NCBI GenBank assembly: GCA_033060915.1
Contig: CM065378.1
Coordinates: 17,023,501 to 17,087,500, forward strand
Length of the DNA: 64,000 bases
From: Euryodendron excelsum
Taxonomy: Eukaryota; Streptophyta; Magnoliopsida; Ericales; Pentaphylacaceae
Direction: 5' to 3'
In this document: positions 1-10,605 of the stretch, in pieces
Numbering within the stretch: the stretch's first letter is position 1
Layout: each line of letters opens with the position of its first letter
Notes under the pieces: generated by a model
What the model saw: only the letters and a program-made list of their open reading frames with translations
Database searches by the model: none
What the model was told of the DNA's origin: nothing
Translations under genes and position numbers: made by a program

Positions 1-7
1 AAAAAAA

Positions 8-233
<226 letters not shown>

Positions 234-234
234 G

Positions 235-1958
235 CAATGGTTCATTGCTTGCGCATATGGAGGCACTACTTGTTTGGCTCCAATTTTGTGGTCATGACAG
301 ATAATATTGCTATGGGTTACTTCTTGACTCAAAAGAGTTAACTCCCAAACAAGCACGATGACAAGACTTTCTTGCCAAATTCGACTACACCTTGGAGTAC
401 AAGCCGGGCAAAGCCAACTTGGTGGCGGACGCACTTGGTAAAAAGGCCAAACTTGCCGCCATTAACTGACCCCAATGTCCATTGAAGGATCGGATCAAGG
501 AGGAGTTTCAACATGATCAAGTGGCCAAGACTATTATCGATGGCATCAAGCAAGACAAGACAAAGCAATTTTGGCTTAAAGATGATCTTCTCTTTGCCAA
601 AGGGAACTAGATCTATGTACCCAAATGAGAAATGCTACGGAAGAAGATTCTTAAGAAATGCCATAACTCCAAATGGGTGAGACATTCGAGCATCCGTCGC
701 ACATTGGCATTATTAGAGGATGCCTACTATTGGCCACGAATGCAGGATGATGTGGAGTTTTATCTGAAGACTTGTCTTGTGTGCCAACAAGACAAGGTGG
801 AACAAAGTCATCCCACGGGCTTGCTAGAGCCTTTGCCTATCCCGAATTAGCCTTGGGAAAGTATCTCTATGGACTTCATCACTTGCCTTCACAAGTCCGA
901 AAGGAAGCACACCATTATTATGGTGGTCAACCGGTCTTCTAAGTATGCCACTTTCATATTGGCCACCAAGGAATGCACCGCGGAAGAGACAGCTCGGTTA
1001 TTCTTAGCCCACGTGATTAAGTATTCGGGAGTTCCAAAGACCAGTCAATGATAGGGACTTGATTTACTGGGCGGTTTTGGACCGAGCTTTTCAAGATTTT
1101 GAGCACGAAGCTTAACTTCCCCACTGGCTTTCACCCCCAAACCGATAGCCAAACCGAGAGGGTGAATGCCTTGTTGGAGCTATATTTGAGACACTATGTG
1201 AGTGTCAACCAAAGGGATTGGGCCAAGTTGCTTGATATTGTCCAATTCTCTTACAATCTTCAAAGGAGCGAGGCAACCAATACTAACCTGTTCGAGTTTG
1301 CCACGGGTCAATAACCTTTGACGCCTATCGTTGTTGCTACCGAGTATATGAGCAAAAGCCCCCAAAACTTATAAGTTTGTCAAGGGGTGACATGAGAAGA
1401 CCGACTTGGTTAAGGCCTACTTGGCTAAGACAACCAAAAGGATGAAGAAATGGGTGAACAAGAAGCGGCGGCCAAAGGAGTACCAAGAAGGAGACCTTGT
1501 CATGGTGAAACTTCTCATTCATCAAGCCAAATCATTCAAGGGGCTTCACAAAGGATTTGCACGGAAGTAGGAGGGACCATTCCCCATCACCAAGAGAGTT
1601 AGTAAAGTATCCTACCAACTTGAGTTGCCTCCAAAATTAAATATCCATCCGGTCTTTCACGTAAGTCTTCTTAAGTCTTACTATGCGGACGTGGAGGACT
1701 CAAGCTGTGGTGAATCAAGTAGAGCTCCCACATCCATCACTATGTCGTTCGACAAAGAAGTAGATACTGTCCTTGCCCACCAAATGACACCGAAGAAGGG
1801 TAAAGCATCGAAATACATGAAGTACTTAATGAAATGGATGGGGCAACCGGATAGCGAAGCTAGCTGGGAGCACAAGAAGTCATTGTGGTAGTATTTGGAC
1901 AAGATTGCCGAATTCCGAGAAGTTGCGACGAGGGCATCGCCAAATTAGGTGGGGGAGG
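235..1958 (+). mobile_element. Ty3/gypsy chromovirus-type pol remnant (RNase H, integrase, chromodomain)
   Basis: This is the 3' part of a decayed gypsy polyprotein, broken by stops and frameshifts. In order: an RNase H segment (about 237-460; MVHCLRIWRHYLFG, then VMTDNIAMGYF and later FDYTLEYKPGKANLVADAL); the integrase zinc-binding region (about 640-790; H-H-C-x2-C, ending CLVCQQDK); the integrase core (about 865-1310; MDFITCL with the first Asp, later TGFHPQTDSQTERVN with the last Glu); and a chromodomain (about 1755-1900; KYLMKWMGQPDSEASWE). A chromodomain after integrase marks the chromovirus lineage. A purine-rich polypurine tract (about 1949-1959) lies just before the LTR. Gag, protease, reverse transcriptase and the 5' LTR are absent; they would lie left of the window or were lost at the poly-C tract. 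It cannot encode a functional polyprotein. Confidence 0.88.
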
Positions 1959-1959
1959 A

Positions 1960-2434
1960 TGTCACAAGCCCACCAAAATGGCCCAAAAATTCAGCCTATG
2001 AGAGTGCCAAAATGCCCACCAAGTCTAGATCCTTCTAGGCCATTCTTAGGCATTCCATTACATAGGGTTTTAAGAAGGAATTCTAGAGACTTCTTCACAT
2101 GTCTAAATACCTTTGTAAATATTTTAGATATTTGTATAGATGATTCTAGAGGGGGATTCCCAACCGTTGGATTAAAACAATCCCCACTGTCCATTGAGGA
2201 GGTAAACAAGTATAAATAGGGGGTAGTCCTTCATTTATAACCATCAAGTTGTGAATACAAATCTAAGCATTCTTCAAGCTCTCTAGTGCTCTCTTGTTCT
2301 CTTATTCTCTTTGTTGTTCACTTGTTCTTTTAGTCTTTCTCTTTCAGTGTTCTTAAGGCTTATTTAGTATCTTCAAGGATAAATTGCCTAAGGCCACATG
2401 GGTTCGGGGTGGTTCAAGATTTAAGCCCGTGACA
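1960..2434 (+). repeat. 3' LTR of the gypsy element
   Basis: The 475-bp LTR starts TGTCAC right after the polypurine tract and ends GTGACA, so it has TG...CA ends within a 6-bp inverted repeat. A TATA box (TATAAATAGG, 2211-2220) and a downstream pyrimidine-rich region fit a U3-R-U5 layout. The 5' partner LTR is outside the window, so the target-site duplication and age cannot be assessed. The next five bases after the LTR are GTATG. Confidence 0.85.
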
Positions 2435-4715
2435 GTATGCAGATGCTTTAATAATGTCTTTGTTCACACCATTTGGGTTTCTTCGGATAAAAAATTCAAA
2501 GAAAAAACATAAAAGGGAGAGAGGGGACCAAGTCGTAGATGTCAAATGAGTAACACCAGGAAAAATGTAGTCAAACAAGATCATGTAAGGTCAAATGTTC
2601 AAAAAGATGAGTAATAGATGGAGAATAGTGAAGAGGAAGAGCTAGATAAAGGTAAACATACCTGAAAGCAAAGACAACGATTAATCATTCAAGATAAAGA
2701 CCTTAGGCTTTTGAACTAAGCGATTTACATCTAGCCCAAAGGGAACAGTGTGCTTGTAGACCATGTCACGTGGATGCAATAAGCTATCTTTGACATTATA
2801 CATACCAGCAATGAATCGAAAACATTTCTCCATTCTTCCACCATTTCTCTTAATCCTTGTCTATTTTTCATTCCTCCCAATAATTACACAACCAATGTCT
2901 CTATGTCAAGATCAACTTTAAACCAAAGATGTTGTCTCTTAAACAGATCAATCATCACCAGAAACTAATACAATCTCCATTGCACTGATTATAAAGCTTG
3001 ATCCTTCATGATCAGTTGGATTATGTGTGTGTTTGATTCAATCCAAATCAATAAGTTATCCTCGTAGCAGACATGTCACCATATTTTCTTCTAATGGGCT
3101 GATTGCACCATGAAATAGAAAGCATAGTCCAAAGTTGAACTAGATGAAGAGACGGTGAGTGTGAAATGAAGAACGGCAGCAATCATGTTGACACAGCAAA
3201 CAAGGATTAGGAGAAATGGTGGGAAGAACAGAGAAAAGCATCCGATTCATTCCTTGTATGCATCAAATGTAGTGTAACTTCACATCCAGTATCAACTTCG
3301 AACTGTGCATATCACGAGTCAGCAGCCTCATCACCATTTTGCATGCCTTAGAAATTAAAACCTTGAACCTGCATCAAAATGCACAATAGAAGTAACAATT
3401 ATTGCTTGCATCACTGGAAAAATGATAAGTAGTGACACTTATGATTCTTGAACATTACATATGCTAATTAGCTTGTGTCCAAGTGATGCCAATGAGCAAG
3501 GCCACCTCATGCATAGTGCTCCACCCTTCACTTTAGCTATGGCGGGCCCTAGTTAGACAAGAGAGCATCCTAGCTTTGGCCATCTTTCTTACCATATTCT
3601 CATAGTTGTCAGCTACCAAGGCTTTCATGTCGGCTTAGGTCTATAAAAAAATTCACAGTTCCCTTTTTTCAATAGCAACTGCCAGCCTAAGAGCTTGTGG
3701 AAACAAATAACAACTAAAAATTGCAAATACAGAAGCCCACAAAAAATTGCAACAACTAACAACTGCATTGGAGGAGAGGGGTTATCCTAGTGGCAGTGGT
3801 GGCCCACCAATTTATCCACACAAAAAAACATAGCTAGTGATTACATTGAACCCCTTGCTCACTCCCACCCATATTTATTCATCTTTGTCCTCCTTTTTCA
3901 GTCATGTACCTGCACGATTTGATCCTAATCATTTGAGGCTTTCACCAATACACCTAAATGCCAAAAATCTTCCATTTTCTTTCGTCTAGTTCACATAACA
4001 AGGATAAATAATCATAAGGAAAACAAGAAAAAAGAAAAGGAGTGGTTACAATTCAGTACACCTCTAGAGGCCCAAGACATTATCAAGTCAAAATCAAAGT
4101 GATGTGGAGTAATTGGCAGAGGTATAAAACAATTCAGCCAGAGCACAAAATAAATAGAAGAACAGGGGAGCGTGCCAGACTTCATAATCCCTTCTTTGTC
4201 TCCGGCAGCTCTGCATTCCTTTTCTATAACCGAAACTACAAAAATTTGTCAAAACTTCGTCTTCTCTTCTCTTCTGATGACTAAGGAGCCAGATAATATT
4301 TGAGAGGTGGAGGACCTAAGTAATTCTACAATGCTAACTAGACGGTGCTTAAGAAACCCTCAAGTACAGATGGGGAACACATACATAACCAGACCTATAT
4401 TCCAGAGAAAGTAGAAATCTGCCAAGATTGGACAAAGAAAACCCCCAAGAGTACCCTTCCTAAAGATTCAACGTCCATCTTAAGTATCTAATCTCTTCGG
4501 TTTCATATTCGGATCAAGGCTTCTGTTAGCTCATGACCAGTTGAAACATCAAACAACAACAGAAATGAACTTGATAAACCAAAGAAATGCCGATAACGAT
4601 ACACAAAATCATATTCTCAAACACCGAATGCTCAATGATAAGAATGCAAGAGACGATTTAAAAAACAGTAACAGAGGAAAGAAGAAAAGAGAAATAAAGG
4701 ATCCAAATTATTTAC
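2435..4715. other. Intergenic stretch with an imperfect inverted repeat
   Basis: There is no complete gene here. The one structured part is an inverted repeat with arms at about 2772-2865 and 3188-3282. Both arms share TCTCTTAATCCTTGT-like and AATGAATCG-like blocks, around 75% identical by eye. The minus strand across the left arm (about 2870-2690) has an open frame of some 55 codons (contains GMYNVKDSLLHPRDMVYKH) ending in a stop. I do not recognise that peptide. It may be a decayed coding fragment or a transposon terminal repeat. Confidence 0.5.
2772..3282. repeat. Imperfect inverted repeat, arms ~90 bp
   Basis: Plus-strand sequence at 2772-2865 matches the reverse complement of 3188-3282 with scattered mismatches and small gaps. 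Weaker similarity extends a further 60-70 bases toward the centre (for example TCAACTTTAAACCAAAGATG against TCAACTTTGGACTATG). On opposite strands both arms can encode similar peptides (TRIKRNGGRMEK and TRIRRNGGKNREK). That suggests an inverted duplicate of a once-coding sequence, or diverged transposon terminal repeats. Confidence 0.55.
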
Positions 4716-4827
4716 CGCAAAAGTGAGACACCCAGGGATGAGACCGTTCACGCTGTAGCTGAGCGTCATCTTCAACCCCTGCCCCTTTCCCTGCAGGGGG
4801 CAAAGGGGACTGCGACAGTTGCGACAT
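4716..4827 (-). CDS. Possible orphan first exon
   Basis: On the minus strand an ATG at 4827 opens a 37-codon frame beginning MSQLSQSPLPPAGKGAGVED and ending ...HPWVSHFC. It is followed at once by a GTAAATAA splice-donor-like sequence (donor at 4715-4714). Composition (Ser, Gln, Pro, then charged residues) and GC content (about 60% against about 35% around it) look coding. I could not find convincing downstream exons between here and the gypsy LTR, and I do not recognise the protein. It may be the first exon of a gene that continues to the left, a truncated gene, or an exon of a non-coding transcript. Confidence 0.35.
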
Positions 4828-6985
4828 GTTTGGCGAGTGTGTCAATTTAAAGGATAAATTTTCACTTCACTGCAGATAACTATCACTGACCCACGGTGTT
4901 ATCATAGCTGTTTTAAGTGGGTGTATTTTTCAAGTTGGCGAACTAAGTTTAATAATGAGTCAGGGTGATTTATTTATTTTTTTATAAATATTTTAATATT
5001 GATATGGATGTCTTTGACTAAATAAAAAAGAGATTAGTCACAATTTGCATAAGTTGATTAATATCAAAAAATAAAAAATTTATTATCACTTGTATATAAA
5101 TACAAAGAAAATTACTAAACACAATTGTACCTGTTGGTCAAACGAAATTGCAACTGTGCTTAACAGCTCTCAAATACAAGTTAGTGTTCATATTTAAGAA
5201 AGAAAAATACTAGTGTGTAAGTCCTAGCTGAGGCTGGGGTTTACAAGTGAGTGACAATAATTATTGCCATTCCACCACTGAATATTTGTTTGTCAGTGTA
5301 CATATGGGCAGCCCCAAACACAATAACTGATAGAATAGTTGGATGGAGCTGGCCGGACCTCTTATTGGGCTTAACTTCAATTTCCATGTCCACAAAAAGA
5401 TCAAATGTCCAGGGCTGCCCATGTAACATGAAAGCTGTTTAGCAACATAGTTTTTGGTAACATTGTTAAATAAAAAATAAAAAATAAAAAAAAGATTGCT
5501 TGGGTGTCTCTTTATGAATTAAAGGCTAGGAGTTCAAAATTTCTAAATAGGTTCTCTTACAAGACTATTAATCAATATTTTATGTTTATGAAAAAACAAA
5601 GCTAAATAATGTTTAACAACCTAGCATAAAACAAAGTTAAATAATGTCTTGTAATACATATTTTATATTTATAAAAAGTTCAATGATGTGACATATCGTA
5701 CATACATATATTTATATTTATACAAAAATATGTAATACATAAAGGATTTTGCCATGTTCTCAATTAATTAAAATTGAACTTAAAAAATATGTAATACATA
5801 AAGGATTTTGCCATGTTCTCAATTAATTAATTAAAATTGAATTTAATTAACTTCGTTAGAGACTCTGATAAGCTTATGTTATTGCCAATCTTATCTTCTC
5901 CCTACCTCCCGCGAAATCTCGGGTAAAAAACAATGGTAAGTGGTAACATTTGAACAACTCTTCCAAAACTGTACAATGTTCTTGGGTCTCTCTTCGGATT
6001 ATTGTGACCCTTCGTTCTAAGCGTGTACCTTTGGTGCCGATGGTGTTTTGGATATAGTGTATATTTCAGTGAGGACGTGATAATAATGATTCAAAAGATT
6101 TAATCTCTTGCATTTCCCATGGTATATGAGCACTGAAGTTTCATGACTCAGAAGCCTCATTAGTACCAAGTAGATTCGTCAGCTGCAGTCACAAGCCCTT
6201 CACTGCCCATTGCTTTGACATAAGGTTATGGAAACTAGCTAATATGTGATCGGATTCATGAAGCATAAAAGCCCATTTTCTTGCTTTGATCACACCAATC
6301 ATAGCCGCAGTTAATTGGGATGTTAATTTAAATGGCTTTACTTTCATAATTACATGAGAAAGACTTGCTATATATATGAGGTGATGCCTTGCTTATATGG
6401 AATCTGTTACTTCAAAATAAAAGTTTCCATCAAATGAAAAATGTCATATATCCTGGATTTGGAAAATAAAATTTTGAACTTGTGAAGAGATTGTCCAACC
6501 CCTTCGAATCACACCACCCAATTTATACACTCGGATCAACAGTAAAGGTTAGTCCATGCCATAAAGTGGATAGGCTGGAACATACTTTTTTAACTGTTCT
6601 TATTTATATTTTGGATTTACTATTCTTAATGAACATATATATAGTGAGCAATCAAGTCTATATTGGAAGGAATTACTATCTTCCCAAGATACCGTATTCC
6701 CAATTTTGAAAATTTGTTGGCTCAATTTCTAAAAGCATACTAGTCAGTAAGGAAGAGGATCTTCTATTGCAGTTGATTGTTCTTCCTTGTCCCCACAGGC
6801 GCGCAGAGGTTATATGCACAACAAAGCAGGTAAATGATGTAAAAGCAATGGAAAGAGAAGCTTTATAGAAAGCAAATGAACAAAAGAACAACGAACCATA
6901 AAGAGAAGATTCATAGAATTTTCCGCTTAAATTTTCAGCTTAACGATGGAGATAGCAGTGGTGGGAAGCCTGCCGATCATGAAAT
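4828..6985. other. AT-rich intergenic stretch
   Basis: No gene or RNA recognised. It contains a tandem duplication of about 59 bp (5725-5842, units with TGTAATACATAAAGGATTTT) and AT-rich simple sequence. The last few hundred bases before 6985 are the 3' flank of the GRF gene on the minus strand and probably include its 3' UTR and poly(A) region. Confidence 0.6.
5725..5842. repeat. Two-copy ~59-bp tandem repeat
   Basis: The block TGTAATACATAAAGGATTTT through CTCAATTAATTAAAATTGAA occurs at about 5731 and again at about 5790. The second copy has one extra TTAA unit. The copies are nearly identical, so the duplication is recent. No coding content. Confidence 0.85.
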
Positions 6986-9280
6986 TTAGTGAAAATGGAG
7001 CCCATGGCCGCTATCCTCACACGAGCTTTTGCTGCAGCTGCTGGTGGTTGTGCTGTTGCTGTAGCCATGAGGGGAAGGCATATTAGATGCCGCTCTTGCA
7101 GTACTAGCAATGCCCAGACACAAGGCCTCACCTAATGGTCCACCAGGTTGTGAGCCCATCCATGGAACAGGATTAAGCCACTGGGATTTGAATCCCCCAT
7201 CACTCTCTCTTTCGGGTCCCATCATCCTAAGACCCATTTCGGAATTTGCACTTTCTTCATCAATTCCATTGCCACCTGACATTGAAAGTGTGAGAGATGA
7301 CAATGGCAGCTTCCCGCTGGAAGAAACAGAGCACCTGTTGCTGATCTCATTTATCTCCTCTCTCTCTGCTGATGACCAAGCATCAATGAAACGCCTAGTC
7401 GTCTGAGTTTGGTCAGCATTTAAACCTCCATGTAAACTCCCCACTTTTGGACCAAGTAATGAGCACCATTGGTCATTAGGCTGTTGATTTTGCAATCTTT
7501 GGCCACCATCCATGTAAATGTACGAGTTTGTGTTCATTGATTCTTGTTCTTCACCATAATGTTGTTGAAATACAGACACATTTCTGTTTTGCCCCTCGTT
7601 GTAACTCTTCAATCCTTCTCTTGACGGAGATTGCATCAGTTGCTGCCATTGCTGGTTCAAAGTAGACCCTGGGATGGGGTCCCCTTTCATGAACAGCTCC
7701 GTGCACCTTCATTGATCACAAACACAAATCAAATCATGCATTTACTTATGGAAAATGCTACCACTAACAAAAACTTCTACAAACTAATGTCGCCCCAAAA
7801 TTGCATCCAACGTATCGGTCTGTAATAAAAATTTATGTCATTTAGTATTAAGCTAGAGTCATTGGTAAATTGTGTTCATTTGATGCACATCACACACAAG
7901 GATCAGAACAAGGAAATTTATAATAAAATGGCCAACATTAAATGAAATCAGATAGACTAATAGTTTGGGTCCTAAGATTCAGTGGAAAATTTTGAAACCC
8001 TAACACACCTGGGTTGGCCATATGCTGCTGCACTAGACACCATGTTTGGGATGTGAAAGATGGGCTTTTGAAAGGCCTGGGCAGTGGAATTAGCAGGAAG
8101 GTTGACAATTGGATAGGAGTTCAAATTGTTGTCGGTGATGATGTTGGTGGAGGTGGAGGTGGAGGTGGTGGAGTGAGTGTTGTGGGGTTGTAATTCCACA
8201 GGCTTTCTTGAACGTGGTCGGCTTTTGTGGGCGTGTCGCTCGCAGTACTTCTGATAGGGGGCCACGTCTCTCGAGCACCGCCACTTCTTCCCATCTGTCC
8301 TTCGACACCTCCATGGCTCTGGATCCGAGCTTCTTGAGAACCTCAAATCCAAACCAGACACTACAAACAACACAGTACTCTAATATCAGATTACACATTT
8401 TGCCCACAATCAACCCAAATAAGGATAACATTTATAAATAATAAAAAAAAAAAACTCAAAAGTTGAAAATTTATATTAGATTTGGAACATATTGAGAGAT
8501 ATTGGGGACAATAACAAGCCCACTGAGTCAAAAAGCAGAGTCGTAAATAGACATCTGAAACAAAGTGTGGATAGGATGAATAAAAAGCAGAAAAGAGCTT
8601 ACTGTTAGATTGGGAAGCTGGAACCGGTGATGGGCTTTTGGAGATGGGTATGAGGAGCTCAGGTGGAACGGGCATAGAGGCCATTAGGTACTTGTAGATC
8701 GTGGTCTGTCTCTCAAGCTCTTGCCATTGAGAGGCTGTAAAAGGAACTTGGGCAGGAGCAGGCATGCCGCCTCCTTCTGCAACCAAATATCAAATTAAAC
8801 CACACATCATTTTACAATTTATTTATGAGAGAGAGAGAGAGAGAGAGAGAGGGCTTGACCTGAGGATTTGAAAGAAGAAGAATCAGTGGTAAAAGGGTGA
8901 AAAGTCCTTGGCACTACTACTGCACCACCAGAAACGGAACCAGCACCGACAACATCGTATATATCGCTCAAACACGCCAACTGGTTACTTAGGTTGTAAT
9001 AAATGGGCCCACCACTACCACTACTACTACCGCCATCACCACCAAAACCAATACCACCCATACCCTCAGAAGGACTACGATGATGATGATGATGATGATA
9101 AGGAAGGGGATGAGGCATCGCCATCATCCTTCTACTAGGGAACGATTCGGTGCGTTGCATCCTCAAACCCAACCCAACATCACACTCTAATGATGCTGCT
9201 GCTGCTGCTTTCTCCGTACCATCCACGAGCCCACCCCTATTTCCGTTCCCCATCTTCACAACACCAGTTCGTTCCACCAT
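6986..9280 (-). CDS. GRF: Growth-regulating factor (GRF) transcription factor, QLQ + WRC
   Basis: Four exons on the minus strand: 9280-8860, 8776-8603, 8360-8009 and 7706-6986, all with GT-AG borders, giving 555 codons plus TAA. The start is the first real ATG (MVERTG); the frame upstream has only a TTG. The QLQ domain (about residues 152-187; [19 protein letters not shown]) binds GIF co-activators. The WRC domain (about 211-254) has the C-x9-C-x10-C-x2-H zinc motif (C217, C227, C238, H241) and basic nuclear-localisation residues. The C-terminus is Ser/Gln/Gly-rich and ends GLHFH. Low-complexity His and Gly runs lie in exon 1. GRFs are nuclear DNA-binding proteins that promote cell proliferation in leaves and meristems. 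A miR396 site lies in the WRC exon. The long N-terminus and [10 protein letters not shown] form suggest the GRF7/8 side of the family, but I cannot place it firmly. A TATA-like TCTATATTA lies near 9415-9405. Confidence 0.93.
8194..8214 (-). promoter_or_regulatory. miR396 target site in GRF exon 3
   Basis: The plus strand here reads TTCCACAGGCTTTCTTGAAC plus G. That matches mature miR396 (TTCCACAGCTTTCTTGAAC) except for one extra G after TTCCACAG, the single-base bulge known for GRF targets. On the mRNA it encodes RSRKPVE at the end of the WRC domain, the conserved target position. The gene is therefore expected to be cleaved or repressed by miR396. Confidence 0.93.
8827..8851. repeat. (GA)n microsatellite in GRF intron 1
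   Basis: About 12 GA units on the plus strand (CT on the transcript) lie within 10 bases of the 5' splice donor of GRF intron 1 (donor GTCAAG at 8859-8854). Length variation here could affect splicing or serve as a marker. Confidence 0.9.
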
Positions 9281-10454
9281 CCACAACAAATCCAAAGGTT
9301 TCAAAAAACAAAGCGAAAACCCAAAATATAACAACTGCTCGAACCCCCAAAGCTTCTTCAGTATACCACAAGCTTCTACGAAAAACTCTCTGGGCTTCTC
9401 TCTACCATAATATAGAAGGGGTTTTTTTATTTGGAATTACGGTGCCGCCATTTTCAGCCAAAATGGGTTTTGTTTTTGCTTCCTATGCTTCCAACATTTG
9501 CACCCCTTCCGGAATACGGACAAAACCCGTAAAAGTTGGTCCCCTCCTCTGTCTCTCTCCGCCAAATGCCAAATAGAACAACTCGTTTAATGGTGTTGCG
9601 ACTTAACAGTGTCAATGCGAAGGAAATGAATAAACAACTCGTTTGGTGTGTGATTACGAGACGAGAGACTGGGGAAAGTACAATGACCGGGCAGTTTTGG
9701 TTTATAATTGTCTACGTAAGATCGTTATTCATTGGCTGTGACTATTCGAGAGCAACAGCTGCTGTCGTCTTAGGAGAAAACCAAGTCTGTTCCTTCTCTG
9801 ACTGGGGTTTCTGAGTTGACGGTCTCCGTCAAGAAACGTCCCTTTCAGCTCTACACGCCGTTTGCTATTTTAGGCATTGGGAATCGTAATCGCGAGGCCC
9901 ACTGGGCTTTCGTGTGCGGATTAGTGGGGACCACAACGCTGTCAGACGCCCATGGGCTCGGCTCGGTTGAGCTACTCTCTATATATATATGGTCAAAATA
10001 CGAGTTCAACTTTAATAAATTATTTTTTAATATAAGTGGCACCAAAATACAATGCATAGTTATGAGTCTTTTTTTTTTTTTTTTTTATATTGTATTTGAA
10101 TTTTAAAAAATATGTTATATTTTGACAATTTGTTTGTGTAAAAAAATGATATACAATTAGTATATCAAAATAATAAAAAATATAATATGTAATCTCATTT
10201 TTTAATTTTATTTCTTACTTCTAGACACGTATGAATGAGACTGTCATGAGTTTATTAATGTGAGTTTTACAGCTTTGAGTGTAAAAAAAATTGTTTATAA
10301 TATTAGTCTAAATTAAACTTATCATAATATTGTTTTAGTAATTGGGCTCCATTGCCCAACTCAAAACCCCAAAAAAATCATAAAAGCCAAAAAAAAAATA
10401 AATATAGGCGACTATGAATTTCACCGACGTTGTGCTTTTGGTATGATATTAAGA

Positions 10455-10605
10455 ATTCTGTCAAACAAATCAATTGTGACTAGTTTAGTTGATCAGAGTT
10501 CTTGACTTTTATTGAGAAAGTCAGGAGTTCAAATTCTTCGACTCTAAATTCTCTTTTTGAATTCGACTCTACTTGTAATCTCCTACAACGAATGACTAAA
10601 AAAAA
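10455..10605 (+). mobile_element. Candidate tRNA-derived SINE
   Basis: A segment with an A-box-like TAGTTTAGTTGATCAGAG, a B-box-like GAGTTCAAATTC about 55 bases later, and a 3' end running into an A-rich tail (GACTAAAAAAAAGG). This is the RNA polymerase III promoter arrangement of plant SINEs. No target duplication was identified, so the call is tentative. Confidence 0.3.

Noticed and set aside
7110..7406. 98-codon plus-strand frame inside the GRF gene
   Set aside because: Antisense shadow of GRF exon 4, which has strong domain and splice support.
9281..9334. N-terminal extension of the GRF to position 9334
   Set aside because: The extra 18 codons begin with TTG, not ATG; the first ATG is at 9280.
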